From Devosia sp. 66-22 (GTDB taxonomy: Bacteria > Pseudomonadota > Alphaproteobacteria > Rhizobiales > Devosiaceae): a stretch of DNA of 64,000 bases. The first letter of the stretch is position 1. Every line of letters starts with the position of its first letter. Positions 41,504-50,491 of this stretch are shown here, piece after piece. The position numbers were made by a program, and so were the translations under genes. Location: contig MKUZ01000006.1 of the NCBI GenBank assembly GCA_001899065.1, positions 111,054 through 175,053 of the forward strand, in the 5' to 3' direction. The notes beneath the pieces are model-generated. The model saw only the letters and a program-made list of their open reading frames with translations, was not told the DNA's origin and made no database searches.

Positions 41504-42907
41504 ATGCTGCACGACGACCGCTTCTTTCCCGCCGATCCGGCGACCCGCGACATCGCGCGCGAGCTGTTCAAGAGCATCCGGAAGTTGCCGCTGATCAGCC
41601 CGCATGGGCACACGGAGCCGCAATGGTATGCGGAGAACCTGCCGTTCCCCGATCCGGCGCAGCTGCTGATCGTCCCCGATCACTACGTCACCCGCATGCT
41701 GGTGAGCCAGGGTGTCGACCTCGCCCAGCTCGGCGTGCCGCGCAAGGATGGCGGGCCGGTCGAGACCGATGGGCGGACGATCTGGCGGCTGTTCGCAAAG
41801 CACTATTATCTGTTCCGCGGCACGCCCTCGCGAAGCTGGCTCGACACCACGTTCCAGGATTTGTTCGGGCTGACCGAGCCGCTGACGCCGGCCAATGCCG
41901 ACAGCCATTACGACGCCATCGCCGACTGCCTGCAGCGACCCGACTACCTGCCGCGCGCCATGTTCGAGCGCTTCAACCTCGAGGTCATCGCGACCACCGA
42001 TGCGGCAATCGACGAGCTCAAATGGCACAAGCTGATCCAGGCCTCGGGCTGGACCGGCGGGCGCGTGGTGCCGACCTACCGGCCCGACACGATCGTCGAC
42101 CCCGACAAGACGACGTTCCACGCCGACCTCGACCGGCTGGGCGAACTCACGGGCTGCGACACCGGCACCTGGACGGGCTATCTCGATGGCCACATGAAGC
42201 GCCGCGCCTTCTTCAAATCGATGGGCGCCACGGCGAGCGATCACGGCCATCCAAGCGCCGCCACGGCGGATTTGCCGCCGGGCGAGGCAGCGGCGCTCTA
42301 CGACAGGGTGCGCAGCCGGAAGGCCGACAGCGCGGACAAGGAGCTGTTCCGCGCGCAGATGCTGACCGAGCTGGCGCGGATGAGCGTGGAGGACGGGCTG
42401 GTGCTCCAGATCCATCCGGGCTCGCGCCGCAACCACTCGCCCGCGATGTTCGCGGCGTTCGGCGCGGACAAGGGCTTCGATATCCCCGGGCCGACCGAGT
42501 ATGTGCAGGCGCTCAAGCCGCTGCTCGACCGGTTCGGGATGGAGAAGGACCTCCGGATCATCCTGTTCACGCTCGACGAGACGAGCTATTCGCGCGAACT
42601 GGCGCCGCTCGCCGGTGTCTATCCGTGCCTGAGGCTCGGCCCGCCCTGGTGGTTCTTCGACAGCCCCGAAGGCATGATGCGCTTCCGCGAACTCGCGACG
42701 GAAACGGCGGGCTTCTACAACACCGTCGGCTTCAACGACGACACGCGCGCCTTCCCCTCGATTCCGGCGCGGCACGACGTGGCGCGGCGCATCGACGTGG
42801 CCTATCTCGCGCGGCTCGTTGCCGAGCACCGGCTGCGCGAGGACGAAGCCTACGAGGTGGCGGCGGACCTGGCGTACAATCTGCCGAAGCTGGCGTATCG
42901 GCTGTAG
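41504..42907 (+). CDS. uxaC: Uronate isomerase (glucuronate/galacturonate isomerase)
   Basis: This 467-residue amidohydrolase-fold enzyme has the family landmarks LISPHGHTEPQWYAEN, TDAAIDELKWHK, LQIHPGSRRNHSPAMF, and GFNDDTRAFPSIPARHD. UxaC converts D-glucuronate to D-fructuronate and D-galacturonate to D-tagaturonate. The rest of the uronate pathway is absent from the window. No regulator is adjacent. Confidence 0.95.
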   Translation: MLHDDRFFPADPATRDIARELFKSIRKLPLISPHGHTEPQWYAENLPFPDPAQLLIVPDHYVTRMLVSQGVDLAQLGVPRKDGGPVETDGRTIWRLFAKHYYLFRGTPSRSWLDTTFQDLFGLTEPLTPANADSHYDAIADCLQRPDYLPRAMFERFNLEVIATTDAAIDELKWHKLIQASGWTGGRVVPTYRPDTIVDPDKTTFHADLDRLGELTGCDTGTWTGYLDGHMKRRAFFKSMGATASDHGHPSAATADLPPGEAAALYDRVRSRKADSADKELFRAQMLTELARMSVEDGLVLQIHPGSRRNHSPAMFAAFGADKGFDIPGPTEYVQALKPLLDRFGMEKDLRIILFTLDETSYSRELAPLAGVYPCLRLGPPWWFFDSPEGMMRFRELATETAGFYNTVGFNDDTRAFPSIPARHDVARRIDVAYLARLVAEHRLREDEAYEVAADLAYNLPKLAYRL

Positions 42908-42925
42908 CGACGCTCGGGAATCGCA

Positions 42926-42944
42926 GGAGGGATCGCGCCCCTCC
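42926..42944. terminator. Possible hairpin between uxaC and the 65-aa gene
   Basis: GGAGGG (42926-42931) can pair with CCCTCC (42939-42944) around a seven-base loop, between two convergent genes. No T-run follows, so termination would be weak. Confidence 0.3.
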
Positions 42945-42956
42945 CCGACGCTCGCC

Positions 42957-43154
42957 TCAATAATGCGGGTACTGCATCAGGCTCGCGAGGCGGTACTCGC
43001 TGATGGATTCGATGTCGGCGCCGTCGGCGGGGTATTTGTCGGCGAGGACCGCGGCGTCGCGTTCGTCGGGACGCAGGCGGTCGTCGGGCGCGCGCGCGTC
43101 GCGCGGCGTGTCGTGCTTTTCCTTGAACGTCAGGAAATCGAGAAGCTTGGGCAA
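42957..43154 (-). CDS. Small hypothetical protein, 65 aa
   Basis: A TTG at 43154 lies five bases after GGAGG, a strong reason to accept this start. The product MPKLLDFLTFKEKHDTPRDA is highly charged throughout, with an Arg/Asp-rich middle and a C-terminus ending SLMQYPHY. No membrane segment, signal or known domain is visible. It sits at the edge of the caspase/TIR locus, on the same strand as the caspase gene and 99 bases after it. Confidence 0.6.
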   Translation of the reverse strand: MPKLLDFLTFKEKHDTPRDARAPDDRLRPDERDAAVLADKYPADGADIESISEYRLASLMQYPHY

Positions 43155-43253
43155 TCGATCCTCCGTGGCTTGAAGGGTCGATGCTGGCTTACTCTACTAA
43201 TCCAGTCGAGAAACGATAATCCTCCGGCCCCGCTTGGTGGAGAACTGGTTTTC

Positions 43254-44996
43254 TCAGCTCGCGGCCTGCACTTCGCAGGCGACGCGGAAGCCGATGGTGG
43301 GTGAGGACCAGGGCTGGCTGTTGCCGGTGCGCGGCGCGGCGCCGCCAGTGCCGATCTGCGGCAGGGCGTCGGCGCGGGTGGCGTAGGAGCCGCCCATGAC
43401 GAGGCCCGGCACGCAGGAGCGGTCGTCGAGCGCGTCGGGCGTGCAGGCGCCGCCATCGCTATCGACCCATTCCCAGAGATTGCCCACCATGTCGTAGAGC
43501 CCCGCCGGATTGGCCGGCGACGAGGCCGTGCGGAGCGCGGCGGTGCCGTCCTGCCCGGCGCCACAGCCCCAGCAGATCGGCGAGGTGTCGGCAACGGCGG
43601 CTTCCCAGGTGACCTGACCGTGGGTGGAGTAGAGCGCGGCGGCCTGCCACTCCTCGGTGGTGGGCAGGCGGTACTCGTCGCAGGGCTCGTCCTTGCCGTG
43701 GGGCTTGGTGCTCAGCCAGGTGGTGAACTGCAACGCGTCGAGCCAGGTGACGCCGCCGACCGGGCGGTCGCCGCGGCCGAAACCGTCATCGGGGATGTAG
43801 CGGCGGCAGATGCTCTCGCGGAAGCAGGCGTCCCACTGCGCGTAGGTGACCTCGGTGGAGGACAGCGCATAGTGCGCCTCGGTGCCGGGGATCTCGACCA
43901 TCGTGGGGCAGTCGACGCAGGCGATGAACTGGTTGGAGAGAAGCTGCGCGCGCTTGTCCTCGAGCATGGCGGCCTGCTCGCTCTCGCCCTGCGCGGTCTG
44001 CTTGGGACCATCGGGCGCGAGGAAGACGAAATCGCCCTGCAGTGCATATTCGACATTGGCCGGCGCGTCGGGTCGCTCGACGGGCGGAGGCACGCGCTTG
44101 GGCACAACGGCGAACACGGGATCGTTGGCGTGGCCGGCAAGCCGCGTGGCGCGCGCCACGCGGCCGCGCACGAACTGCGCGATCTCGGTACCAAGGATCA
44201 GTCCATCGCCATCCATGTCGGCCTGCCCGGCGAGCGCATCGACCACGGCCCTGGCAAAGGGATTGTCGACATCGGGCACGGTCTGGCTGGCGCTGCCGGC
44301 GGTGAGCACGAGGCGCGCATTGTGCGCGAGCAGATCGAGCGTCCAGTCGGCGGTTTCGCGGCTCAGCGTGTCGCCGAGGCGGCGCTGCACGCGCTCTTCG
44401 GCGGCGGCGCGCGTCGGCTCGGGCAGCATGGCGGCCGAAAAGCATGAATTGAAGAACAGGAAGACGTGCTGCGCCGCGAGATCGCGTAGCGTCACGTCGA
44501 GTTGATTGACCGAGAAGCCATTGACGACGCGGCCATCGCGCGGGGCGCCGCCGTCGGACGCGACGAGATAGCCCTCGGGTGCGGGATCGCTGGCATCGGC
44601 ATAGCCATGCGTGGCGATGTAGACGACGAGGCGGTTGCCGGCGTCCTTGCCATAGGTGTCGAAGAAGCGCGTGATCTTGTCGGTGAGCGCCTGGTGGTCG
44701 ATGCGGCCTTCGGCGCTCTCGGGCACGATCTGGAAGTGCTGGTCGCTGAGCGCCTGGCGCACCTTCGCGACTTCACTGGTGACGCCTTCGAGGTCGGGCC
44801 AGTCGGGATCGTCGAACTGGGAGATGCCGATCACCAGCGCGTAGGATTTCTGCGGCGCGAGCTGTTGGGCGATCTCGTTGCGGATCTTCTCCTGCGCGTT
44901 GGTGATGGGCGCGATGGCCAGCGCCGACGAGGTCATCAGCGCCGCCGCGAGCAGCGCCACCGGTCCCATGACGAGAAGCCTGTTACGGACAGACAT
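43254..44996 (-). CDS. Secreted caspase-fold peptidase fused to an FGE-sulfatase (SUMF1-like) domain
   Basis: This encodes 580 residues. A signal peptide (~1-28, MSVRNRLLVMGPVALLAAAL) is followed by a C14 caspase fold at ~50-300 with the catalytic pair His130 (YIATHGYA) and Cys185 (FFNSCFSA). An FGE-sulfatase/SUMF1-like domain follows at ~355-575 (STEVTYAQW, YRLPTTEEW, GNLWEWVDS, GFRVAC). GGGAG precedes the ATG at 44996. It overlaps the RyR gene by 14 bases, so the two are one operon. The peptidase is intact by its dyad and predicted to act outside the cytoplasm. Its targets are unknown. Confidence 0.88.
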   Translation of the reverse strand: MSVRNRLLVMGPVALLAAALMTSSALAIAPITNAQEKIRNEIAQQLAPQKSYALVIGISQFDDPDWPDLEGVTSEVAKVRQALSDQHFQIVPESAEGRIDHQALTDKITRFFDTYGKDAGNRLVVYIATHGYADASDPAPEGYLVASDGGAPRDGRVVNGFSVNQLDVTLRDLAAQHVFLFFNSCFSAAMLPEPTRAAAEERVQRRLGDTLSRETADWTLDLLAHNARLVLTAGSASQTVPDVDNPFARAVVDALAGQADMDGDGLILGTEIAQFVRGRVARATRLAGHANDPVFAVVPKRVPPPVERPDAPANVEYALQGDFVFLAPDGPKQTAQGESEQAAMLEDKRAQLLSNQFIACVDCPTMVEIPGTEAHYALSSTEVTYAQWDACFRESICRRYIPDDGFGRGDRPVGGVTWLDALQFTTWLSTKPHGKDEPCDEYRLPTTEEWQAAALYSTHGQVTWEAAVADTSPICWGCGAGQDGTAALRTASSPANPAGLYDMVGNLWEWVDSDGGACTPDALDDRSCVPGLVMGGSYATRADALPQIGTGGAAPRTGNSQPWSSPTIGFRVACEVQAAS

Positions 44997-47022
44997 CGAT
45001 CGCTCCCAGTCCATTGGCCACCTCCGGCACAAGCTCGGCCAGCGCATGCCGCGCATTGCCGTCCTGCACCACATGAATGCGCCAGGCACGATGCAGGACG
45101 TCGGCGAGCAGCAGCGCGATCTCATCATCGGCGCGCAGCTCGTCCACCCATTGGTCGAGCAGCGCTTCGACGAACACGCCGATGTTCACCAGACGGCTCG
45201 CAAGGCGCACCATCGCGGCATCATCGAGCGGTAAGACGGCCACCGCGCGGGAAGCCTTGGGCGCCTGCCGGAGAGCCGCGAGGAAGGTTTCGTAGGCCTC
45301 GCCCTCGAGCGGCCGCGGCAGGCCGATTCGGCGTTCGCGCTTGAGGCTTTCGCCCGAGAGGGCCGCCATGTCGGGGATGGAGTCGACGACGTCGCGGTCC
45401 TTCTGCTTGGCGGGTTCGTCGAGATCGACATAGGGGATCATGTCGGGATGGATCATCCTGCGGTCGTCGCGCGCCGGCCCGGGCTTCCAGCCCGCAATGC
45501 CCTTGGCCGCCATCCAGCGCGCATGGGCGATGCCCGACAACACCTCGGTCTCGTCGCGATCGAAGCGGGCGTTGCCCTCGCCCGGCTCGGCCAGCATGAA
45601 CACGCTCGCCAGCGCGTAGTCCATCTGGTCGGCGACATTGCGGTTGTCGTCCTGGAAGGTTTCGGGCAACTGCTCCCAGTCGACCTCGGCAGGGGCGACG
45701 CCGAAAGACTCGCCGCGCGCGGTCTTGACGCCATCGAGATATTGCAGGTGCACCGCGCGGGCGCGGCGATCCATGAGATGAGCGGCTTCGCGCGCCTGCG
45801 CCAGGTCCTGTGCGCTCGCCACGCGGATCATGCCGGTGGTGCCGAGCGGATGGTCGTGGCCGGCATAGGCGACGATGGGCGGGATAGGCCGGTGCAGCGC
45901 CAGCAGCGCCTCCTCCCAGCGCAAGGCGATGGCTTCGGCCTCGCCGCTGTCCTCGCCGATGCAATGGACCGCGAGCAAAGGCGGCGCGTCGTGCACCAGA
46001 GCGCCGATGGAGCGGTCGAGGCCATCGGCGGCGGCGGTCATCACATCGGTGACATTGACCTCGGCGATGCCGGAGTTCCGCAGCCGCTCGAGCGCGCCGG
46101 GCGCGAAATCGCCGGTGCCGGTGCGCATGATCGAGATCAACGGGATATGCGTTTCGAGCCCATAGCCCTGCCGCGCCACCTCAAAGCTCGCGGCCTGCAG
46201 GCCGTCGCCGCTGCCGCAGAGCGCGATATGGACGCGCGGCGCGCCGTCGAGCGTGTAGCGGCCGGGCATCGCGGCGGCCATGCCGCGCCGCGCCTGGAGC
46301 TGGGTGAGCGAGACGACGGCGAGCTGGCGCCCCTGTTGCGCTGCCTTGACGCGCAGCCGATGGCTCGAGAACACGCGCACCGCGTGCTGTTCGAGCCGGA
46401 CCAGCAGCTCGCCCTCGCTTCGGGTGGCGAGGCCCGCTTCAGCGATGGCGACATTGGTGAGGTCGTTGCGCGTCGCGGCGGCGAGGAGCCGCGCCTTGCC
46501 CACGCCGAGAGCTTCGAGCTGGCGCTGCAGCTTGCGCGAGACGATCGGGACGATTTCGGCGAAGGGGCGATGGCGCGCCAGATCGTTGGCGGCCATGCGA
46601 TCGGGCGCGAGGAAGAACGTGCCGGCGAAGCTGCGGCGCGAATGGGCCAGCTCGCGCAGGTCCTCATAATGGCCGGCGAGTACGACGTGGCCGCCATTCA
46701 TGCGGAAGAAACTGCGGCGGAGCCGGCGGCCGACAAGCTCCCACAGCACGATGCCGGCAAGCAGCACGAGCAGCACGCCGGTGGTGCGCGTGCCCAGCCA
46801 CAGGCCGAAGCCGCCCATCGTATCGCCGGTGAAGCAGGCCTTGGTGCCCAGCCGCAGCACGAGGCCGACGGCCTCGCCCAGATTCTGCCGCATGGTCCAC
46901 AGTTCGTCGCCGGGGAGCGGCGGCGGGGCGCACACGAACAGCGCCCAATAGGTCAACGCAACGCCCGACAGCGCGAGCACGATGAGGAGCGCGACATAGA
47001 TGGCGAGGCGGCGGGCGTTCAC
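44983..47022 (-). CDS. Two-TM protein with TrkA-like NAD-binding and RyR domains
   Basis: This 679-residue protein starts at a GTG with GGGGA about seven bases upstream. TM helices lie at ~6-30 and ~80-97. A Rossmann/TrkA-N-like region follows (~110-215, GGHVVLAGHYEDLREL..AATRNDLTNVAIAEAG), then a second similar fold (~263-430). An RyR domain lies at ~455-555: DQMDYAL, IAHARWMAAKGIAGW, IHPDMIPY and KQKDRDVVDSIP. This resembles ligand-gated ion-channel subunits with RCK-like domains. RyR domains in bacteria are thought to bind nucleotide-type signals. The K+-filter TVGYG is absent. It is first in an operon with the caspase gene. Confidence 0.8.
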   Translation of the reverse strand: MNARRLAIYVALLIVLALSGVALTYWALFVCAPPPLPGDELWTMRQNLGEAVGLVLRLGTKACFTGDTMGGFGLWLGTRTTGVLLVLLAGIVLWELVGRRLRRSFFRMNGGHVVLAGHYEDLRELAHSRRSFAGTFFLAPDRMAANDLARHRPFAEIVPIVSRKLQRQLEALGVGKARLLAAATRNDLTNVAIAEAGLATRSEGELLVRLEQHAVRVFSSHRLRVKAAQQGRQLAVVSLTQLQARRGMAAAMPGRYTLDGAPRVHIALCGSGDGLQAASFEVARQGYGLETHIPLISIMRTGTGDFAPGALERLRNSGIAEVNVTDVMTAAADGLDRSIGALVHDAPPLLAVHCIGEDSGEAEAIALRWEEALLALHRPIPPIVAYAGHDHPLGTTGMIRVASAQDLAQAREAAHLMDRRARAVHLQYLDGVKTARGESFGVAPAEVDWEQLPETFQDDNRNVADQMDYALASVFMLAEPGEGNARFDRDETEVLSGIAHARWMAAKGIAGWKPGPARDDRRMIHPDMIPYVDLDEPAKQKDRDVVDSIPDMAALSGESLKRERRIGLPRPLEGEAYETFLAALRQAPKASRAVAVLPLDDAAMVRLASRLVNIGVFVEALLDQWVDELRADDEIALLLADVLHRAWRIHVVQDGNARHALAELVPEVANGLGAIDVCP

Positions 47023-47094
47023 GGCGAGTTCCCCAATCGGCCGGCAACATGCCATGCTGGCACGGCAAGAGGAAAGCGGGGGCAAGGCATTCAA

Positions 47095-48750
47095 TTGGCG
47101 CGGTTAATGGCGATTGTGGCGGCGCTGGTGCTGTGGACCCTGCCGGGACTTGCGGCGGACAATCCCTTCCTGCCCGCGCAGGACCCGGTGCCGCTGGCAG
47201 AAGCGATCGAGGCGGAGCGGCCGGCCTTCACGCCGCCCACGGGTGTCACGGGCATCAGCGTGCCGCACCATTTGCTCGCCGCCGACCTGATCGCGCGCGG
47301 CTTCTGGGCGGCGTCGGCGGGGCAGTACGACCGGATCATCCTGATCTCGCCCGACCACTTCCACAAGGTGAGCAAGGCCTTCGGCACGACGCGCGAGGAC
47401 CTGGCCACGGTGTTCGGTGTGCTCGCCTCCGATACGGCGGGGGTCGAGGCGGTGGCAACCAGCGCGCTGGTCGAGACGCTGCCCACAATCGAGACCGAGC
47501 ATGGGGTGATGGCCGTGGCGCCGTTCGCGGTGCATTTCTTCCCCGAGGCCCGCGTGATCCCGCTGCTCGCTTCGGTGAATGCGACCGAGGCGGACTGGCA
47601 GGCCATGACGGAGCTGCTGAAGCCGCTGCTGACACCGACGACGCTGGTGGTGCAATCGACGGACTATTCGCACTACCGGCCGATTGGCGAGGCCGTGGCC
47701 CGCGACCAGGAGACGATCGCCGCAATCACGGCGCGCGACCCCGCGGGGATCGATCCGCTGCTGCAGCCGGCGCATATGGATTCGAAGGGCGCGCAGTACA
47801 TCCAGCTCGCGCTGCAGCGGACGCTGGGCAGCGCGCCGGTCATCCTCGCCAACCGCAATTCGGTCGAATATGGCGGCAGCGCGCGGGAGACGACGAGCTA
47901 TGTGGTGACCGCCTATCTGCGCGATCCCGCGGCTGGAGTGGCGTTCGACTATCCCGACCAGGCGCGGACGATGCTCGCAGGCGACGTGCTGCTCGGGCGC
48001 TATTTCCTGCCGGCACTGCGCACTCCCCAATCCTGGACACTGCTGCGCGACACGGTGTTGGGGATCACGCGGCGCACGCCCCTCATCGTCAATTTCGAGG
48101 GCGTGCTGCTCGACCGGCCGGTGGTGGGGCTCGACTTCAACGCGCATCTGGTGATGACCGAGGACGCGGCGCCGACGCTGACCGCCCTCAACATTGCTGC
48201 CGCGAGCCTCGCCAACAACCACGCCAACGATCTGGGGCCCGAAGGACTGGCGGAGACGGTGACGCAGCTCGAGCGGCTCGGTATCGCGCCGCTGACACAT
48301 GGCAGCGTCACCGACATGGGGGCGTTCCGGCTGCTGGCGCTCAATTTCGTGGGCGGCAAGATGGTGGGCGACGCCATCGCCGATGCGGCCGATCTGGGCT
48401 GGGTGTGCGGCCTCCATGCGGCGCCGCCGCTGGTCGCGATGGTGCACTGGGGCGAGGAATATGTGACGGCGCCCGGCGCGGAGGAACAGCGGATTGCCGA
48501 TGCGCTGGCGCGCTGCGGCGTGACGCTGATCGTGGGCGGCCACTCGCACCAGGCCGCCGACAGCATCGCGTCGCTGCGCGGCGGGGCAGCACAGACGGTG
48601 TTCTCGCTGGGCAATTTCATTTTCGACCAGAGCGCGCCGCGCGGCTCGGGCGCATTCCTCGAACTGCGCGTGTTCAAGCAGGGTACGCTGGCGGCGCGGC
48701 TGGTGCCGATGCCGAACCTGTTCGACCTTACTCGCCCGGCGCCGCCATGA
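47095..48750 (+). CDS. Secreted Memo-like / CapA (metallophosphatase-fold) two-domain protein
   Basis: This encodes 551 residues. The start is taken as TTG 47095 (AAGG eight bases upstream), which gives a normal signal peptide MARLMAIVAALVLWTLPGLA; ATG 47107 is the alternative. Residues ~30-270 form a Memo/AmmeMemoRadiSam-B domain (VPHHLLAADLIA, LISPDHFH, VQSTDYSHYRPIG). Residues ~285-540 form a CapA/PgsA-type domain (MLAGDVLLGRYF, NFEGVLL, SLANNHANDLGPEGL, MVHWGEEY, VGGHSHQ). Such CapA proteins are linked to poly-gamma-glutamate export. It is divergent from the RyR gene by 72 bases and overlaps the MORN gene end by 23 bases. Confidence 0.8.
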   Translation: MARLMAIVAALVLWTLPGLAADNPFLPAQDPVPLAEAIEAERPAFTPPTGVTGISVPHHLLAADLIARGFWAASAGQYDRIILISPDHFHKVSKAFGTTREDLATVFGVLASDTAGVEAVATSALVETLPTIETEHGVMAVAPFAVHFFPEARVIPLLASVNATEADWQAMTELLKPLLTPTTLVVQSTDYSHYRPIGEAVARDQETIAAITARDPAGIDPLLQPAHMDSKGAQYIQLALQRTLGSAPVILANRNSVEYGGSARETTSYVVTAYLRDPAAGVAFDYPDQARTMLAGDVLLGRYFLPALRTPQSWTLLRDTVLGITRRTPLIVNFEGVLLDRPVVGLDFNAHLVMTEDAAPTLTALNIAAASLANNHANDLGPEGLAETVTQLERLGIAPLTHGSVTDMGAFRLLALNFVGGKMVGDAIADAADLGWVCGLHAAPPLVAMVHWGEEYVTAPGAEEQRIADALARCGVTLIVGGHSHQAADSIASLRGGAAQTVFSLGNFIFDQSAPRGSGAFLELRVFKQGTLAARLVPMPNLFDLTRPAPP

Positions 48751-50464
48751 GGACGGCGTGCCTGGGCGGGATGAAGTAGCTGAGATGCACCGGCCGGCTC
48801 CTGATCTGCTGGCCGTCGGCAGTAAGCAGCACGAGCGCGAAATCGTGCTCGGAGGTTTCGGGCGCCTGCAGCTCGATGCGCCAGCGCGAGGTGAAACCGG
48901 GCGTGACGTCGCCGGCGAATGGAATGGCGATCCGGTAGCCGCTCTCGTCGAGCCTGAGCATGAACGGATCGTGGCTCACCGGGATGATCTCGCCGCCCTC
49001 GCCGCACTCGGCATCGTTGGCCACCGAGGCGATGGGGAGGACGACCGAAAAGGGCGAGCTCTTGGCCGCGGTGACGCCGTCCGAGCCGGTCCAGTCGTAG
49101 TCGAGCGTGCCGGCGATGTTGACGGTGACGGTTGAGAATTCGAGCGAGATGAACTCGGCGAGCTGCCCGAAATGGCCCGACTGCTTGAGCTCGGCGAGGC
49201 ACAGGCGCTCGTCATTGGGGTCGGTGCAGGTGAGTTTGGTGGTGGCGACAAGGTCGGTGTCGAGACCGAGCGATTTGAGCTGCTCCGTTGTGTCGGCCAT
49301 GACGCTGTCGCTGATCGAGCCGAGCGGCACGCTGAGCGACGAGCCGCCGCTGCGGCCGTCGAGCGAGGCGGCGGTGACGTTGAGCGCGGCATTGTCGGCG
49401 CTCACCCAGCCGAAATTGTCGATGAAGAAGCGCGGCAGGAACTCGATGATGCCCGAGCACGGATCGCGCGGGAATGGTCGCACCTGCATCGCGGGCTCGC
49501 CATTGCGCTTGCTGTCGGCGACCTCGAGGAAGCCGCCCACCAGCGAGACGGCGGCGGTCGTCGCGTTCTCGATCTCGAACACCAGCGAGAGCGGGTCGAA
49601 GCGCTCGGCCGGGCCGAGGAAACTCGGCGTGGTCGAGATGTTGTCGAAGGCGCGCTGCTCGTCGTCGGTGAGGTTGATGGTCTCGGTGCCGTGCCAGGCC
49701 GCGAGCAGGCGCTGGTCGTCGGGCAGGATGGTGAGCACCTCGCCGTCGGAGCGCGAGGTGTAGCTCATGGGGTCGAGCCCGATCTCGTAATTGTGCGGGC
49801 GGCGCTCGGCGACGATGCCGATGCGCAGGCCGTCCTCCGATTGGGCGAACAGGGTTTCGACATTGGGCACGCCGGCGGTGAAGCCGGCGCGATAGATGTG
49901 ACCGCTCGCATCGGTGAAGACGCCCGCGCCATCGCGCAGGCCGGCGCGGAAGGCGCCGACATACTCGTCGCCATTGGCCTGCATGAGGCGGCCATGGCCG
50001 TCCATCAGTCCGCGGCGCCAGGAGCCGACATAGGCGAAGCCGGCGCTGTCGACGAACTCGCCCTCGCCCTCGAAGCGGCCATCGACGAGCGTGCCGCGAT
50101 ACTGCGCCACCGTGGCACTCGGATCGTAGGAGGCGGCGCCGGGCGTGCGGAAGCTGAGCGTGCCCTTGCCGGTTATGGCGCCCGAACCGGCAGCGGCGGG
50201 ATCGTCGGGCACCCATTGCAGCTCGAGGCCGAGCGAGGGCACGGGATCCCATGCCGTGTAGGCGATACGATCGAGCCGGCGGTCGACCGGATTCCAGACG
50301 AGCTGCACCCAGTCGCGCAGAACGCCGGGCTCGCTGCCGGGCACGACGGCGGCGGCGCTCTCGGCGGGATCGACAAGGGTCACCTTGCCGGCCAGCGCCG
50401 GCGTTGCCAGCGACGTGCTCAATGCCAGCGCAATGCCCAGACCTGCCCACAGCCGATGACGCAA
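48728..50464 (-). CDS. Secreted MORN-repeat protein
   Basis: This encodes 578 residues with a clear signal peptide (MRHRLWAGLGIALALSTSLA..PALA). Residues ~120-205 contain about three MORN repeats (YRGTLVDGRFEGEGEF, YVGSWRRGLMDGHGRL, YVGAFRAGLRDGAGVF), which form beta-hairpin ladders used for lipid or protein contact. The remaining ~370 residues are beta-rich with several cysteines (DPCSGI, LTCTDPNDERLCLAEL, AECGEGG), suiting a disulfide-bonded periplasmic protein. I recognise no domain there. It follows the TIR gene by 27 bases on the same strand, probably co-transcribed. Confidence 0.75.
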   Translation of the reverse strand: MRHRLWAGLGIALALSTSLATPALAGKVTLVDPAESAAAVVPGSEPGVLRDWVQLVWNPVDRRLDRIAYTAWDPVPSLGLELQWVPDDPAAAGSGAITGKGTLSFRTPGAASYDPSATVAQYRGTLVDGRFEGEGEFVDSAGFAYVGSWRRGLMDGHGRLMQANGDEYVGAFRAGLRDGAGVFTDASGHIYRAGFTAGVPNVETLFAQSEDGLRIGIVAERRPHNYEIGLDPMSYTSRSDGEVLTILPDDQRLLAAWHGTETINLTDDEQRAFDNISTTPSFLGPAERFDPLSLVFEIENATTAAVSLVGGFLEVADSKRNGEPAMQVRPFPRDPCSGIIEFLPRFFIDNFGWVSADNAALNVTAASLDGRSGGSSLSVPLGSISDSVMADTTEQLKSLGLDTDLVATTKLTCTDPNDERLCLAELKQSGHFGQLAEFISLEFSTVTVNIAGTLDYDWTGSDGVTAAKSSPFSVVLPIASVANDAECGEGGEIIPVSHDPFMLRLDESGYRIAIPFAGDVTPGFTSRWRIELQAPETSEHDFALVLLTADGQQIRSRPVHLSYFIPPRHAVLMAAPGE

Positions 50465-50491
50465 TTGGTGTCTCCCCGATCGGGCGGCAGA

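Noticed and set aside
45448-47094. Plus-strand open frame extending the CapA protein by ~550 residues.
   Set aside because: It is antisense to the RyR gene, with a shadow composition rich in Gly/Arg/Ala/His and no domain; a signal peptide follows the TTG at 47095.
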